Assembly: GCF_023920225.1 (NCBI RefSeq)
Contig: NZ_CP092587.1
Coordinates: 868,001 to 932,000 of the forward strand
From: Vibrio gazogenes
GTDB taxonomy: Bacteria; Pseudomonadota; Gammaproteobacteria; Enterobacterales; Vibrionaceae
Direction of reading: 5' to 3'
Length of the DNA: 64,000 nt
Position numbers and translations under genes: made by a program. The notes under the pieces are model-generated. The model was not told the origin of the DNA. It did no database searches and saw only the letters and a list, made by a program, of their open reading frames with translations. This document shows positions 1 to 9,482 of this stretch, piece after piece; position 1 is the first letter of the stretch, and each line of letters begins with the position of its first letter.

Positions 1-33
1 AATTCCCATACTTTTTTGATACTTTTAGAGACC

Positions 34-60
34 AAAAGGCCACCGGATGGTGGCACTTTT
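34..60 (-). terminator. Terminator of the crdAB operon
   Basis: On the minus strand GCCACC-ATCC-GGTGGC forms a short hairpin followed by CTTTT. It lies 20 bases beyond the stop of crdB. The T tract is short, so it is a moderate-strength candidate. Confidence 0.5.
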
Positions 61-79
61 GTGGTTTGAATAAGCGTGT

Positions 80-2500
80 TTAGTTCATTTCTGCAATCGC
101 GGTTTGCCCTGCAATTCGGCCAAACGTAAAGATATCAGCCAGTGCATTACCACCAAGACGGTTCCCCGCATGGATACCACCGGCCACTTCACCGGCTGCG
201 TAGAGGTTCTTGATTGGCTGGTTATTTTCATCAAGCACACGCGTTGCCGTATCAATCTTCAGGCCGCCCATTGTATGGTGCACGGCGGGTTGGCGTGGCG
301 TTGCATAGAAAGGTGCTTTTTCCACTTTCAAGCTAAATGTATCTTTATGGAATTCAGGGTCGTGTTCAGCTTCAACATAGCTGTTGTACTTGTTCACGGT
401 CTCCACCAGTACGGCCGGATCCATCCCCACTTGGCGGGCTAAATCTTCCAGTGTATCGGCTCTGAACAGGGTGCCGGCTTCAACTTGACGGTCAATTTTC
501 TCCTGACTGGTGTTGGCTGCGGTCTTCTTGATCTCATCATCCGCAATCAGATAGAACAACCCCCCCTCAGCCAATGCCGCTTTGGTCAGAACGTCACGCC
601 CTGCGAATTCATTGATAAACCGTTTGCCTTGTTTGTTCACAATGACGAAGTTTTCCGGTGGCACCTGAAGACCGCTGAACAGTTCGCCGGTGTTCGGGTC
701 TGCGACCGGCATCATCTGAGTAAAGCCCATTCCCGTTAATCCGGCACCTACGGACTGACCCAGCAGGATGCCGTCACCTGTCATCGCGTAGGAATTGGTT
801 GTCTTGATATCGTCAGCAATGTTGCTCCAGTAGGTGTTGTACTGTTTGAGCATCTTGGTGTTCGCACCAAAGCCGCCGCTCGCCAGAACAACCGCTTTCG
901 CACGAATCGTGATTTTCTGACCGTTGACGCCCGTTGCGATAACGCCTTTGATCTCGCCATCTTCGATGATGAATTCTTTCGCCGGGCTATCGGTGATAAT
1001 GGTGCCGGACATGTCTTCAATATATTTGCTTAACGCAAGAATGAAGGCTGTTCCGTATTTTTTCACGGGCTTATGACCACGACGCCAGAGCGCACCGACC
1101 GGCGCAAAGACGATATCTTTGTCATATTCCACACCGATATCTTCAAGCCATTGAACGCTCTCTAACGCGCGATCGGTTAAGATTTTAACCAGATCATATT
1201 GGCCATAGATATGATTGCCTTGAAGGTCAGTCCGTTTACCACCGAAATAAGTCTGCATTCTGTGCAGCAGCGGTGAATCAAACAGGTAACCTTTATTTTT
1301 ACCAAACTGTGCTTGGTAAGCGGCGAATTCTTGTTTTAAAGCGCGGAAGTCATCCCGGTACTCTTCGTGAATATCACTTTCATCGATGCTGAGAAGCGCT
1401 TCAATGGTGTGTCTTTCACCGGGGTTTTCTTCAAACGTGCGTTGCCATTCGGGATCTGCTGCGTTAATTGGACCACCGGTACGGATCGTATTCCCTCCGA
1501 CGGCTGGGTATTTTTCCAGCACAATAGCTTGTTTCCCTTGTTGTAAGACCGTTGCCGCAGCACTTAAACCGGCACCGCCGCCGCCAATCACCACAACATC
1601 ACAACTGTATTCTTCATCCCCCTTGTTTAAGCTACTGGCCGGTTTCGGACGACGTCTTAAAATATCAGGGTTCACGCCCGCCAGTTTCACGGCCTTCGCG
1701 ACACCATCGAGAACCGCATGACTGGTTTCAGACGCGCCGGACAGAGCGTCGACATTCAGTGTCTGACCTTCGATGATTTTATCTGGGATACGAACGAATA
1801 CCACGTCTGCCAGACCTTCTGTCTCACCGGCTGTGTCGATATCAATCCGTTCTATTTTCTTCTCGCTGAACGCCACTTTCATTGGCAGCGCACCACCGTG
1901 ACCCAGCGCGTGAACGTCATAAGTGCCCGGCGTGAACGAGAATGCTTCTTCCTCATTTAATTGGTTGGAAATCTTGGCAAAACGCATGAAGCGTAAGAAG
2001 CAAATTTCTAAGAAGTCGATAGTGCTATCGCTGTTCAGCTGGCCATTGTCATCAAAAGCTTGATGTGCATTGCCTAGTAGGAATTCGTATCCGGGCATCA
2101 CGTTCGCATTGACGCCGGGGGCATCCAGTATTTGACGCAAGTGCAACTGAGCCCGTGAAGAGCCTTGAGCATCAATGGATGCGCCGATGATCATCACCGG
2201 CTTGCCATCAAGCGGATGGAGCTCGTAGCTCAACCATTCCAGAACACTCTTCAGGCTTGACGGAATCGAGTGGTTATACTCGGGGGTCGCAATAATGACG
2301 CCGTCACTTGCGATAATTTTCTCGTTGATTGCTAGCAGTTGCGGATTGTTGGATGGGTTGTCCTGATTAAACATCGGAACTTCGTTGATTTCCAACAACT
2401 CGATGTCTGCTTTGTCTTTGAAATACGCTTGCATGAACTGAAGCAGTGTCCGGTTGTGGGACTTTGGCGAAGTGGTTCCGACGATTGCTGTAAATTTCAT
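80..2500 (-). CDS. crdB: NADH-dependent cinnamate/acrylate-type reductase, large flavoprotein subunit
   Basis: A three-domain flavoprotein of 806 aa. Residues about 1-190 form an NADPH-dependent FMN reductase-like flavodoxin fold. Residues about 200-275 form an FMN_bind domain with the flavinylation motif DALSGAS (acceptor Ser near 255). From about 300 there is a fumarate reductase/FAD_binding_2 domain ([10 protein letters not shown], and near the C-terminus [13 protein letters not shown]). There is no signal peptide or heme motif, so it should be cytoplasmic. From memory, this architecture with a small partner is that of the Vibrio ruber CrdAB NADH:(hydroxy)cinnamate reductase; the true acid substrate here is inferred. 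The ATG at 2500, 5 bases after the crdA stop, begins MKFTAIVG like crdA; a TTG at 2527 would overlap crdA. Generic annotation would call it urocanate or fumarate reductase. Confidence 0.8.
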   Translation of the reverse strand: MKFTAIVGTTSPKSHNRTLLQFMQAYFKDKADIELLEINEVPMFNQDNPSNNPQLLAINEKIIASDGVIIATPEYNHSIPSSLKSVLEWLSYELHPLDGKPVMIIGASIDAQGSSRAQLHLRQILDAPGVNANVMPGYEFLLGNAHQAFDDNGQLNSDSTIDFLEICFLRFMRFAKISNQLNEEEAFSFTPGTYDVHALGHGGALPMKVAFSEKKIERIDIDTAGETEGLADVVFVRIPDKIIEGQTLNVDALSGASETSHAVLDGVAKAVKLAGVNPDILRRRPKPASSLNKGDEEYSCDVVVIGGGGAGLSAAATVLQQGKQAIVLEKYPAVGGNTIRTGGPINAADPEWQRTFEENPGERHTIEALLSIDESDIHEEYRDDFRALKQEFAAYQAQFGKNKGYLFDSPLLHRMQTYFGGKRTDLQGNHIYGQYDLVKILTDRALESVQWLEDIGVEYDKDIVFAPVGALWRRGHKPVKKYGTAFILALSKYIEDMSGTIITDSPAKEFIIEDGEIKGVIATGVNGQKITIRAKAVVLASGGFGANTKMLKQYNTYWSNIADDIKTTNSYAMTGDGILLGQSVGAGLTGMGFTQMMPVADPNTGELFSGLQVPPENFVIVNKQGKRFINEFAGRDVLTKAALAEGGLFYLIADDEIKKTAANTSQEKIDRQVEAGTLFRADTLEDLARQVGMDPAVLVETVNKYNSYVEAEHDPEFHKDTFSLKVEKAPFYATPRQPAVHHTMGGLKIDTATRVLDENNQPIKNLYAAGEVAGGIHAGNRLGGNALADIFTFGRIAGQTAIAEMN

Positions 2501-2505
2501 TGATC

Positions 2506-3114
2506 TTATGCCTCTTGAGTTTGCCAAACGTATTTTTTGTCTTTTTTGATGACGGTTTTTTCTGATAAGAGTTTTGTTATGAGTTGCGTAAACAGCACAA
2601 ATTCTCTAAAAATCTCATCGAGTTCAGCGCGCTTCTCTTCATTGATTAAAGTGCCGCTGGTGTTAAAGGCAGATTGCGATTTTCCTAACAGGAATTCGCT
2701 GCTTGGCATGAGACGTGCGGCCAGTTCTGGTGAGTCAAGAATCTGGCGAAGATGCGCTTGAGCGCGTGAGGAGCCCAGCGCTCCGTGGGATGCGCCGACA
2801 ATCAGTACCGGCTTGTCGGTCAGTGCCTGACTGGTATAACTGATCCATTCCAATGCGCTTTTCAGTACCGCGGGGATCGCGTGGTCGTACTCTGGCGTTG
2901 CAATGATGACACCATCCGCCTGAAGAATTTTAGCCGATAGCGCTGCGACTTCTTCAGGGACTTGGTCGTCTTTCACTTCGTAAAATACAGGCAAGTCTCT
3001 GACTTCATAGAGTTCAATTCGGGCTTCTTCTTTGAAGTGCCGTTGCATAAATTGCAACAGCATACGGTTGGTTGACACATTAGAATTGGTGCCAACAATT
3101 GCTAAGTAGTTCAT
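2506..3114 (-). CDS. crdA: Small flavodoxin-like subunit of the reductase (NADPH-dependent FMN reductase family)
   Basis: A 202-aa NADPH_dep_FMN_red family protein with the flavin-binding features [12 protein letters not shown] near the N-terminus and [10 protein letters not shown] in the middle. It resembles the N-terminal domain of the next gene almost throughout (for example [19 protein letters not shown] against [19 protein letters not shown]), so the pair probably arose by duplication and fusion. It is likely the partner that brings NADH electrons to the large subunit. It is first in the two-gene operon; an AGGAAG lies 9-14 bases before the ATG. The C-terminus is lysine-rich. Substrate and electron path are inferred from the V. 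ruber CrdAB case, as I remember it. Confidence 0.75.
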   Translation of the reverse strand: MNYLAIVGTNSNVSTNRMLLQFMQRHFKEEARIELYEVRDLPVFYEVKDDQVPEEVAALSAKILQADGVIIATPEYDHAIPAVLKSALEWISYTSQALTDKPVLIVGASHGALGSSRAQAHLRQILDSPELAARLMPSSEFLLGKSQSAFNTSGTLINEEKRAELDEIFREFVLFTQLITKLLSEKTVIKKDKKYVWQTQEA

Positions 3115-3264
3115 ATGAGAAATCTTCCTGTATGTTTAATAACCATAATTAAATTCTGGTTACTGTTTTAACATAGTCTGAAGTGGCTATCTAATAGTAA
3201 TATGTTAGTTATTAATAAGTAATTTGTTATAGTGGTAAGGCTGGCAGTTTAGAAGGGAAATGAG

Positions 3265-4197
3265 ATGTTAAAGTACCACAATCAAAACACTTTATATTAC
3301 ATTGATGCTTTGTTGCGGTTTAGCAATTACAGTAAGGCTGCTGATTCGCTCTATATTTCCCAACCTTATTTAACGCAGGTCATCAAACGTATTGAAAATG
3401 AACTGAACTGTCAGATCATCAACCGCAGTGAACTGCCTTACCGTTTAACCGAGCAGGGGAAAGTTTACTATGACTATCTCAGCTCTCTTGAAACGCTTTA
3501 CGCCAACATGCGCAGGCAAGTCACCGCTTTAACCGATGTGGATAAAACGACAATCAAGATCGGGATTTTAGCCAGTATTGGTAGCTACCTTATCCCATTG
3601 TTTTTGCCTGATTTTTTGGCTCAGTTCCCCCATTGTCAAATCGAGCTGGTGGAAGATATTCCGGAAAATAATGAGAAGCGGTTATTAAAGGGTGAAGTGG
3701 ATTTTTTCATCGGGCAGAACTCAAGTCATATCGCCCCGAATTTACTGGCTGTGACATGGGGAAGACATAGCTATTTTGCCATCATTCCGAAGTCTTGCGC
3801 GCTTTATCAAAAGGATACCGCCAATATTGCTCCGGGCAGCATTGCGATAGAAGATTTATTGCGGCAGAAGCTTGTATTAACCGCCAGAGGTTCGGCAATC
3901 AGAGCGCAGGTAGACCAGCTATTCAGTGTTTATAAAGTAAAGCCCGACATCATGCTGGAAAGTACCGAAATAAGAACCGTGAGGCGTCTTGCGATGGCCG
4001 ATTTAGGCGTCACTTTTATCCCTGAGAGTCTGGCAATTACTCCCAACCCTTCACAGTACAATATCTATGAGCTGCCTGTAGACCAATTAAATTTAGATTA
4101 CTTCATTGCCTATCATAGTGAGCGGAAACTGTCAGACTTGGATCAAGGTCTGCTGGATTCGTTTTTGCACATTAAAGAGACCACCGCGCACGAATGA
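3265..4197 (+). CDS. LysR-family transcriptional regulator, probable regulator of crdAB
   Basis: A 310-aa LysR-type regulator. Residues about 6-65 form the winged helix-turn-helix (FSNYSKAADSLYISQPYLTQ), and residues about 95-300 a periplasmic-binding-like effector domain. It is divergent from crdA across a 150-bp AT-rich spacer that would hold shared operator sites, the usual LysR arrangement. An unsaturated carboxylic acid is a reasonable guess for the co-inducer, but the sequence does not show it. The apbE gene starts 33 bases after the stop on the same strand, so the two may be cotranscribed. Confidence 0.85.
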   Translation: MLKYHNQNTLYYIDALLRFSNYSKAADSLYISQPYLTQVIKRIENELNCQIINRSELPYRLTEQGKVYYDYLSSLETLYANMRRQVTALTDVDKTTIKIGILASIGSYLIPLFLPDFLAQFPHCQIELVEDIPENNEKRLLKGEVDFFIGQNSSHIAPNLLAVTWGRHSYFAIIPKSCALYQKDTANIAPGSIAIEDLLRQKLVLTARGSAIRAQVDQLFSVYKVKPDIMLESTEIRTVRRLAMADLGVTFIPESLAITPNPSQYNIYELPVDQLNLDYFIAYHSERKLSDLDQGLLDSFLHIKETTAHE

Positions 4198-4230
4198 GAC
4201 AGAACACCGATGGGACGGAAAGGAGAACAT

Positions 4231-5163
4231 ATGACTGACGCCAATCAAATGATCGAACTGATGGGGACGAAGATTCGCCTTTATTTCAAGGGGGAGCAGG
4301 CTGATCAATGGGTCGCAGAAGCGTGTGCACTGTTAAGACACTACGAGCAGGTTTTTAGTGCCAACGATAAGAACTCTCAACTATTTGCGTTGAAAACGAC
4401 GGCGGTGAAAGCGCCGGTCGTCGTTGACCGAGACTTGTATGAACTGATCAAGATCGGCAAAGCGCACAGCCTTGAACCCGACAGTTTTTTGAACATTGCC
4501 ATTGGCCCGTTGATTAAGCTTTGGCGCATCGGCTTTAAAGAAGCGCGGGTTCCGAGCCAAGAGGAGATCAACAACGTCTTGGGTTGTTTAGATCCTGCCA
4601 ATATTGTCCTCGACGATGCGCGTCATTCGGTATTCTTTGCTCAAGAAGGTTTAGAAATCGATTTGGGGGCGATTGCGAAAGGGTATTTCAGCGATAAGGT
4701 CATGGACTTCTTTAAAGAAAAACAGCCGGTTGCTGCCATGGTTGATATCGGGGGGAATTTGCTGGTTTACGGTGAGTCACCCAAAAACAACCTTGATTGG
4801 GATGTCGGGATTCAAAATCCTTTTCTACCGAGGGGCAATTGTGTTGCCAAAGTCGCGATAAGAAATCAGTCGGTTGTCACCTCTGGCATTTATGAACGAA
4901 CCTTTAAACACGATGGCAATCAGTATCACCACATTTTTGATAGCCACACGGGTTACCCTGTCGACAACAATGTGGCTTCGTTAAGTATTATTGCCGATCA
5001 ATCATTGGATTGTGACATCTATACCACCAAGCTGTTTGGATTAGCTCCCCAAAGTATTTTAGAAACGGTGAATCAAATCGATGGTCTGGAAGCCGTAGTG
5101 ATAACTGTTGACGGACAGTTCGCCGTGACAGCTAATCTCAGGAACAAGGTAACCATGGCTTAG
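4231..5163 (+). CDS. apbE: FAD:protein FMN transferase (ApbE family)
   Basis: A 310-aa ApbE-family flavin transferase, which moves FMN from FAD to a Ser or Thr in the D-x-x-(S/T)-G-A-(S/T) motif of a target protein. Visible family motifs are GAIAKGYFSDK, VDIGGNLLVYG and HHIFDSHTGYPVDN. There is no signal peptide or lipobox, which fits a cytoplasmic form serving a cytoplasmic target. The obvious client is the FMN_bind domain of crdB in the same locus. The ATG at 4231 is chosen because AAGGAG lies 5 bases upstream; the earlier ATG at 4210 would place that ribosome binding site inside the gene. Confidence 0.88.
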   Translation: MTDANQMIELMGTKIRLYFKGEQADQWVAEACALLRHYEQVFSANDKNSQLFALKTTAVKAPVVVDRDLYELIKIGKAHSLEPDSFLNIAIGPLIKLWRIGFKEARVPSQEEINNVLGCLDPANIVLDDARHSVFFAQEGLEIDLGAIAKGYFSDKVMDFFKEKQPVAAMVDIGGNLLVYGESPKNNLDWDVGIQNPFLPRGNCVAKVAIRNQSVVTSGIYERTFKHDGNQYHHIFDSHTGYPVDNNVASLSIIADQSLDCDIYTTKLFGLAPQSILETVNQIDGLEAVVITVDGQFAVTANLRNKVTMA

Positions 5164-5299
5164 GCTGCGATTGTTCTTCTGGACCATGATGAGCGTACCG
5201 GTTAACAAAATAGATATATTTGGTTATAACATCTCTTCTCATCCATTTATTTTTGATAATGTGTACGACATTAAAACATGATGGGAGAGCGAAATTAAA

Positions 5300-6043
5300 A
5301 TGGATAAAATTGTTCAAATATCAGATATACACTTTTGTATTAAAGATAAAAATCATTCTTCAAGGAAGCATTTATCTTTAGTGTTAAACAAAATTAATAA
5401 TTTATATGATGAATATATTTTAGTCCTTTCAGGCGATCTGGTCATGAACGCTGATCGAGCACATTATTTGGCGCTTTATCAATATATAAGAGATTTTACT
5501 AAAAGTGATATCTATGCGATTCCCGGTAATCATGACAATATCGCGCTCATGAAAGCATTGGCTATGCAAGAGGAATGCTTTAAAATTCAAGATGTTTTAG
5601 AAATAGGGAACAATGATATCGTTTTCTTGGACTCCAGTGAAAAAGGAGAGCATCTCGGTGGAGGAAAGATCGACCTTGCTTATTTTGAAGTCATAAAGTC
5701 TCAGCTTAGAGCGCGCGCCAATAAAATCGTTTTCATTCATCATCCGCCTTTTAAAATTGGCGCAGATTGGTTTAAAAAGATATGTCTTGATAATGGTGAT
5801 TTATTGATGCAATCACTATCGGAAATAGATAATTTAAAATATCTTTCTTATGGGCATTGTCATAATTACTTTAGCGAAGAAAGAGCAAATACGGTATTTC
5901 TATCATGTCCGTCTTCATGGATTCAGTTTGATCATTCTTGTCATCATGAAACAAAATATGATCAAGAAAAAGAGATTGGATTTAACGTCTTCCACCTATC
6001 CGATGATATCTCCCATGAGACGGTAACAATCTCTGTTTGTTGA
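5300..6043 (+). CDS. Calcineurin-like metallophosphoesterase, role unknown
   Basis: A 247-aa protein with every metal-ligand motif of the calcineurin-like phosphoesterase family in order: SDIHF (residues 8-12), SGDLVMNAD, IPGNHDN, IHHPP and YGHCHN. The closest general type is CpdA-like cyclic-nucleotide phosphodiesterases, but the substrate cannot be read from sequence. There is no signal peptide. The gene is clearly AT-rich compared with the crd locus and stands alone, with 136 bases before and 198 after it, consistent with acquired DNA at the left part of the accessory region. The start codon has GGGAGAG about 10 bases upstream. Confidence 0.8.
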   Translation: MDKIVQISDIHFCIKDKNHSSRKHLSLVLNKINNLYDEYILVLSGDLVMNADRAHYLALYQYIRDFTKSDIYAIPGNHDNIALMKALAMQEECFKIQDVLEIGNNDIVFLDSSEKGEHLGGGKIDLAYFEVIKSQLRARANKIVFIHHPPFKIGADWFKKICLDNGDLLMQSLSEIDNLKYLSYGHCHNYFSEERANTVFLSCPSSWIQFDHSCHHETKYDQEKEIGFNVFHLSDDISHETVTISVC

Positions 6044-6241
6044 GTTATCACTGTTGGCTTCGTCGTTATGGTCAGAGAGGCGCTCTAGTTATGTGAATGC
6101 GAGTCAACTTGAGCCATGCTTTCTTCAGGAAGATAGGTATCGGCGTGAAAGTGCCGATGAACATCACAGGAGTAGGTGATAAAAAACTAGCCAAATTACA
6201 CAATCTTAATTAATCTGATCTCATAATTGCTAGATTTTGAG

Positions 6242-7621
6242 ATGAAATTCATGTCAGGTAAGTATTTATCACCACCAGAGTGTCCATTTGATACAGTCGG
6301 TGACATTTTGTTTGAGATTGGTAAGCAGGGGCTTAATCCTAACGACTATAAGGATTACATCACGCCATTTTCTGATGATTACTATTCATTTAATGAATTT
6401 AGGCGTAGGGTCAAGCTTGGTTTAGAAGTCAAATATTGTTGGTGGTTAACTCGTCTGTCCAGAAATAGCACCTTAATTGATCTAACACCCTTAGAAGATA
6501 AACCATTGCCTCCGGACTTGCCTGAGCAAGTGATTCAAGCGCTATTAAACTCCCAAGACTATACACAATATTGCCGATTCAACAATTTGCATGAGTTTGG
6601 TCGCGTGTTATCGCAAATTGATCGGTATACCACGCATAGCGCCATGCTGGGTATCCTGGAACAAATTGGTGAGCGAGCGCATTTTGAGCATTTAGCGAAT
6701 AATTTAGTGGATGATGAGGCGATATCGAGCAGTCAATTAGAAGGCGCTGCCACAACGACAATCCTTGCGAAAGAAATGATTAGAAAAAAAAGGAAGCCTC
6801 GTACTGACGATGAACGGATGATTTTTGGAAACTTTGACCTAATGCAAAATGTCTGGGAGCTTAAGGATGAGCCGTTTAGCATTGCGTTGATCAGAAATTT
6901 ACACAGCGCAGGAACGAGGACGTTAGATCAAGAAAAATATACATCAGGCTTATTTAGAACGACGGATGATGTTGCGGTTGTTGATGCTGAAGGGGAGGTT
7001 GTTCATCAACCACCCAAACACGATGCCATTGAGAGATTACTCACTCGGGTCGTGAATTGGTTAAACGCCAATGGCAGTGGCGTTCATCCTGTTATTCAAG
7101 CTATCACACTTCACTTCGTCATCGGTTATGTCCACCCATTTCGAGATGGTAACGGGAGAGTTGCTAGGGCTTTGTTCTACTGGTATATGTTTAAATCTGG
7201 TTATACAGGTTTTCGTTATATTGCGATATCAGCGTTACTTAAAAAAGCCCCAATTCAATATGGTGTGAGCTACCTAGATACGGAGCATGATAACTTAGAT
7301 CTAACGTACTTTATTCAATACCAGTTAAAAGTGATCGGTCGTGCTATTGATGAGTTTATTTCCGTTTATGAACGAGCGGCGCAACGAATGCAGGAATTAG
7401 AAGAGCAATATTCTGGCTTGGAAGATATCGAGAGAAAGATCATTGGATTTGTCTCTGGTGAGCCTCGTTACCGTAAAAAGCCAACGGTAACAGCGAGGGA
7501 AGTTGAGCGTTTGTTAGGTATTAGCTATAACAGCGCGAAGCAAAAACTCGATGATATGGTCACAGCAGCAATACTAAAATCTGAGAAAATTGGTAAATCC
7601 ACAGAATATTTCTTAGCGTGA
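6242..7621 (+). CDS. Fic-family protein, class II, probable AMP transferase
   Basis: A protein of about 459 aa with the Fic active-site motif HPFRDGNGRVAR (near residue 298), which matches HxFx(D/E)GNGRxxR. An N-terminal inhibitory helix motif SSQLEG (near 163) matches (S/T)xxxE(G/N) and defines class II, self-inhibited Fic proteins. The C-terminal 60 residues look like a winged helix (TAREVERLLGISYNSAKQKL). Such enzymes usually transfer AMP to protein hydroxyls; the target is unknown. No separate antitoxin is expected because inhibition is built in. The start is uncertain: ATG codons at 6242 and 6251 and a TTG at 6227 are possible, none with a strong ribosome binding site. Confidence 0.85.
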   Translation: MKFMSGKYLSPPECPFDTVGDILFEIGKQGLNPNDYKDYITPFSDDYYSFNEFRRRVKLGLEVKYCWWLTRLSRNSTLIDLTPLEDKPLPPDLPEQVIQALLNSQDYTQYCRFNNLHEFGRVLSQIDRYTTHSAMLGILEQIGERAHFEHLANNLVDDEAISSSQLEGAATTTILAKEMIRKKRKPRTDDERMIFGNFDLMQNVWELKDEPFSIALIRNLHSAGTRTLDQEKYTSGLFRTTDDVAVVDAEGEVVHQPPKHDAIERLLTRVVNWLNANGSGVHPVIQAITLHFVIGYVHPFRDGNGRVARALFYWYMFKSGYTGFRYIAISALLKKAPIQYGVSYLDTEHDNLDLTYFIQYQLKVIGRAIDEFISVYERAAQRMQELEEQYSGLEDIERKIIGFVSGEPRYRKKPTVTAREVERLLGISYNSAKQKLDDMVTAAILKSEKIGKSTEYFLA

Positions 7622-7662
7622 GAATTGAAATTAGAATAAGGTATAGCGTTCGTTAGCATAAG

Positions 7663-7755
7663 CCTTCTCGCTTCATTAAGCTCTTGAATTTTTTGCTGCT
7701 CAGGCGTTAGCGCTTTATTGGCAGCATCTTCCTGCCTTGGAATGAAAACACCCAA
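7663..7755 (-). pseudogene. Remnant of an IS3-type transposase OrfA
   Basis: About 31 minus-strand codons read RQEDAANKALTPEQQKIQEL, resembling the region before the leucine zipper in OrfA proteins of IS3-family elements. Similarity ends on both sides and no OrfB is adjacent, so this is a decayed fragment between the Fic gene and the MFS operon. The family call rests on pattern memory of the KALTPEQQ motif. Confidence 0.45.
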
Positions 7756-7870
7756 TGAAGTACATGAAAAAAGCCAGCAGCTAGAGCTTCTGGCTTCGTA
7801 AAAACTGTCAACGTATTTTAGGACGGGACAGGACTTTCAGTTGTGAGCGATCCAGTTTGGTTCAATCTGG

Positions 7871-9079
7871 TTATGCATTGGCATCTAACGGGATATCTAA
7901 CGACGGTGCAGAAAACGCATAGATACCGATAAGTGCCGGTATGGTTGTTAATGCGGCATATGCACCAACATAACTGGCATCATAATCAGACAGGAAGCTC
8001 ACAATGAGCGGACTCATCCCACCAAAAATTGAAAGAGCCACGTTATAGCCAAGCCCTAGAGAAGTCGTGTTATTTTGGGCGATGGAAAATAGCACGGTAG
8101 CCAGATTGGCTAAAATAAGCGCTGAAATCAGGCTGATCGTAATAAATGCGATCCATTGTTGCCATCCATATTGACTATGAATCAAAAGGTAATAGGCCGG
8201 GTAAGAGACCACTAAACCAGCCAGTAATCCCCTCGAAAAACTTTTCTTTGGTGACGATATGTATTTGTCGGTGATCCACCCAACTAACAGTATCATCACG
8301 AGTAGGGTCACTGAATTGACCAGAGCAAATGGTTGAATGGGGAAGTCTTTTGCCAGAATGCTGCTGGAAATATTCTGCACATAGAAAACCACGGCTCCGG
8401 TAGCCGATACCAACCCGATTCTCACGGTGGCTCTGACATTATGGGTTAAACGAGTGGATTGTTGTGTCGCAAGTACAGTCGGCAACCGAAGACGGAACCA
8501 AAAACTCATCGCAATATTGATTGCCCCGATGACTAAAGGAATTCGCCATCCATAAGATTGCATCTGGCTCTCCGATAAGGTGTCTTTCAGCCCCATTACG
8601 ATCAAGATGGAAGCAATTACACCGACAATCGAACTGGCAACAATCAGGCTACTGAGGCGAGCGTGTTGTTTTCGGTCACTGCCTTGATGCAGGTATTGAA
8701 TGATGGTCGGATATTCGCCGCCAAAACTGAAAGCCTGAACCATTTGCAGGCATAGGAGGAGTACGACAAGGCTCTCTCCCAATATATTCACAGGTAAAGC
8801 TGCCATCAGTAGTGTGGCACCACCTGTCAGACTACTGGTGATGATCAGCGCTTTTTTTCTTCCCTGAGTGTCAGCAATTTTGCCAATCACCAGTCCTCCT
8901 AATGGACGGATCAGAAATCTCAGCGCGAAAATACCCCAGACCATCCATTCAGAATGAGCGATTCCATGACTGGATAGCAAATGAGATAAGTAAGGAGAAA
9001 TAGCAGCGTAGACTGCAATATCATAAAACTCGAATGCATTGCCCGAGACAATCCCTAATCGTTGTGGCCAACTTAACAT
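7871..9079 (-). CDS. MFS transporter, metabolite:H+ symporter-like
   Basis: A 402-aa major facilitator with about 12 hydrophobic segments. The N-terminus GNAFEFYDIAVYAAI and the loop GGLVIGKIADTQGRKKAL are typical of the metabolite:H+ symporter branch (ProP and ShiA relatives), which carries organic acids, betaines and similar small solutes. The substrate is unknown. The ATG follows the stop of the VOC gene by one base, so the two are translationally linked. It is last in a LuxR-VOC-MFS operon, which suggests uptake or export of a compound handled by the VOC protein. Confidence 0.8.
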   Translation of the reverse strand: MLSWPQRLGIVSGNAFEFYDIAVYAAISPYLSHLLSSHGIAHSEWMVWGIFALRFLIRPLGGLVIGKIADTQGRKKALIITSSLTGGATLLMAALPVNILGESLVVLLLCLQMVQAFSFGGEYPTIIQYLHQGSDRKQHARLSSLIVASSIVGVIASILIVMGLKDTLSESQMQSYGWRIPLVIGAINIAMSFWFRLRLPTVLATQQSTRLTHNVRATVRIGLVSATGAVVFYVQNISSSILAKDFPIQPFALVNSVTLLVMILLVGWITDKYISSPKKSFSRGLLAGLVVSYPAYYLLIHSQYGWQQWIAFITISLISALILANLATVLFSIAQNNTTSLGLGYNVALSIFGGMSPLIVSFLSDYDASYVGAYAALTTIPALIGIYAFSAPSLDIPLDANA

Positions 9080-9080
9080 G

Positions 9081-9482
9081 TTAATGCTCCATAATAATTT
9101 CTACTTGGTTCCCGTCCGGGTCATGTGTGAAAAAATAAACAAACCCTCCCAGCCGGGCTGTTTTGATCTCTGTACAAGGAGATGACTTGGCGAGTTGCTG
9201 GCGTGTTGCCGTAATGTCGTCAACCTGAATTGCTATATGTGTGATTCCAATACTTTGAATATTGGGCATCGTGTCGATGTGTGAAGCGGATGGATGGTCA
9301 TATTTTAGGAGAGTAAAACAGAAAAGCTCTATTGCTGGGCCAGACTCTGAAGTCATGATAACAATAGAGACTTGTTCATCAGTGTAGCTTTTGAGTGTGG
9401 TGTAGCCGAACTGCCCGTAGAATCTCTGGCTTTTGCCGAGATCACGACATGTTAAAGAGACGTGGTGTAAACATCCAGACAT
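9081..9482 (-). CDS. VOC-family (glyoxalase/dioxygenase fold) protein
   Basis: A 133-aa vicinal oxygen chelate protein with the two paired beta-alpha-beta modules of the family: LHHVSLTCRDLGKSQRFYGQ at the start and ITHIAIQVDDI in the middle, ending HDPDGNQVEII. The metal-ligand positions His near 7, His near 82 and Glu near 130 are present. Members act as glyoxalases, extradiol dioxygenases, epimerases or resistance proteins, so the reaction is not predicted. The gene starts inside the 3' end of the LuxR gene (31-bp overlap) and ends one base before the MFS gene. Confidence 0.75.
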   Translation of the reverse strand: MSGCLHHVSLTCRDLGKSQRFYGQFGYTTLKSYTDEQVSIVIMTSESGPAIELFCFTLLKYDHPSASHIDTMPNIQSIGITHIAIQVDDITATRQQLAKSSPCTEIKTARLGGFVYFFTHDPDGNQVEIIMEH

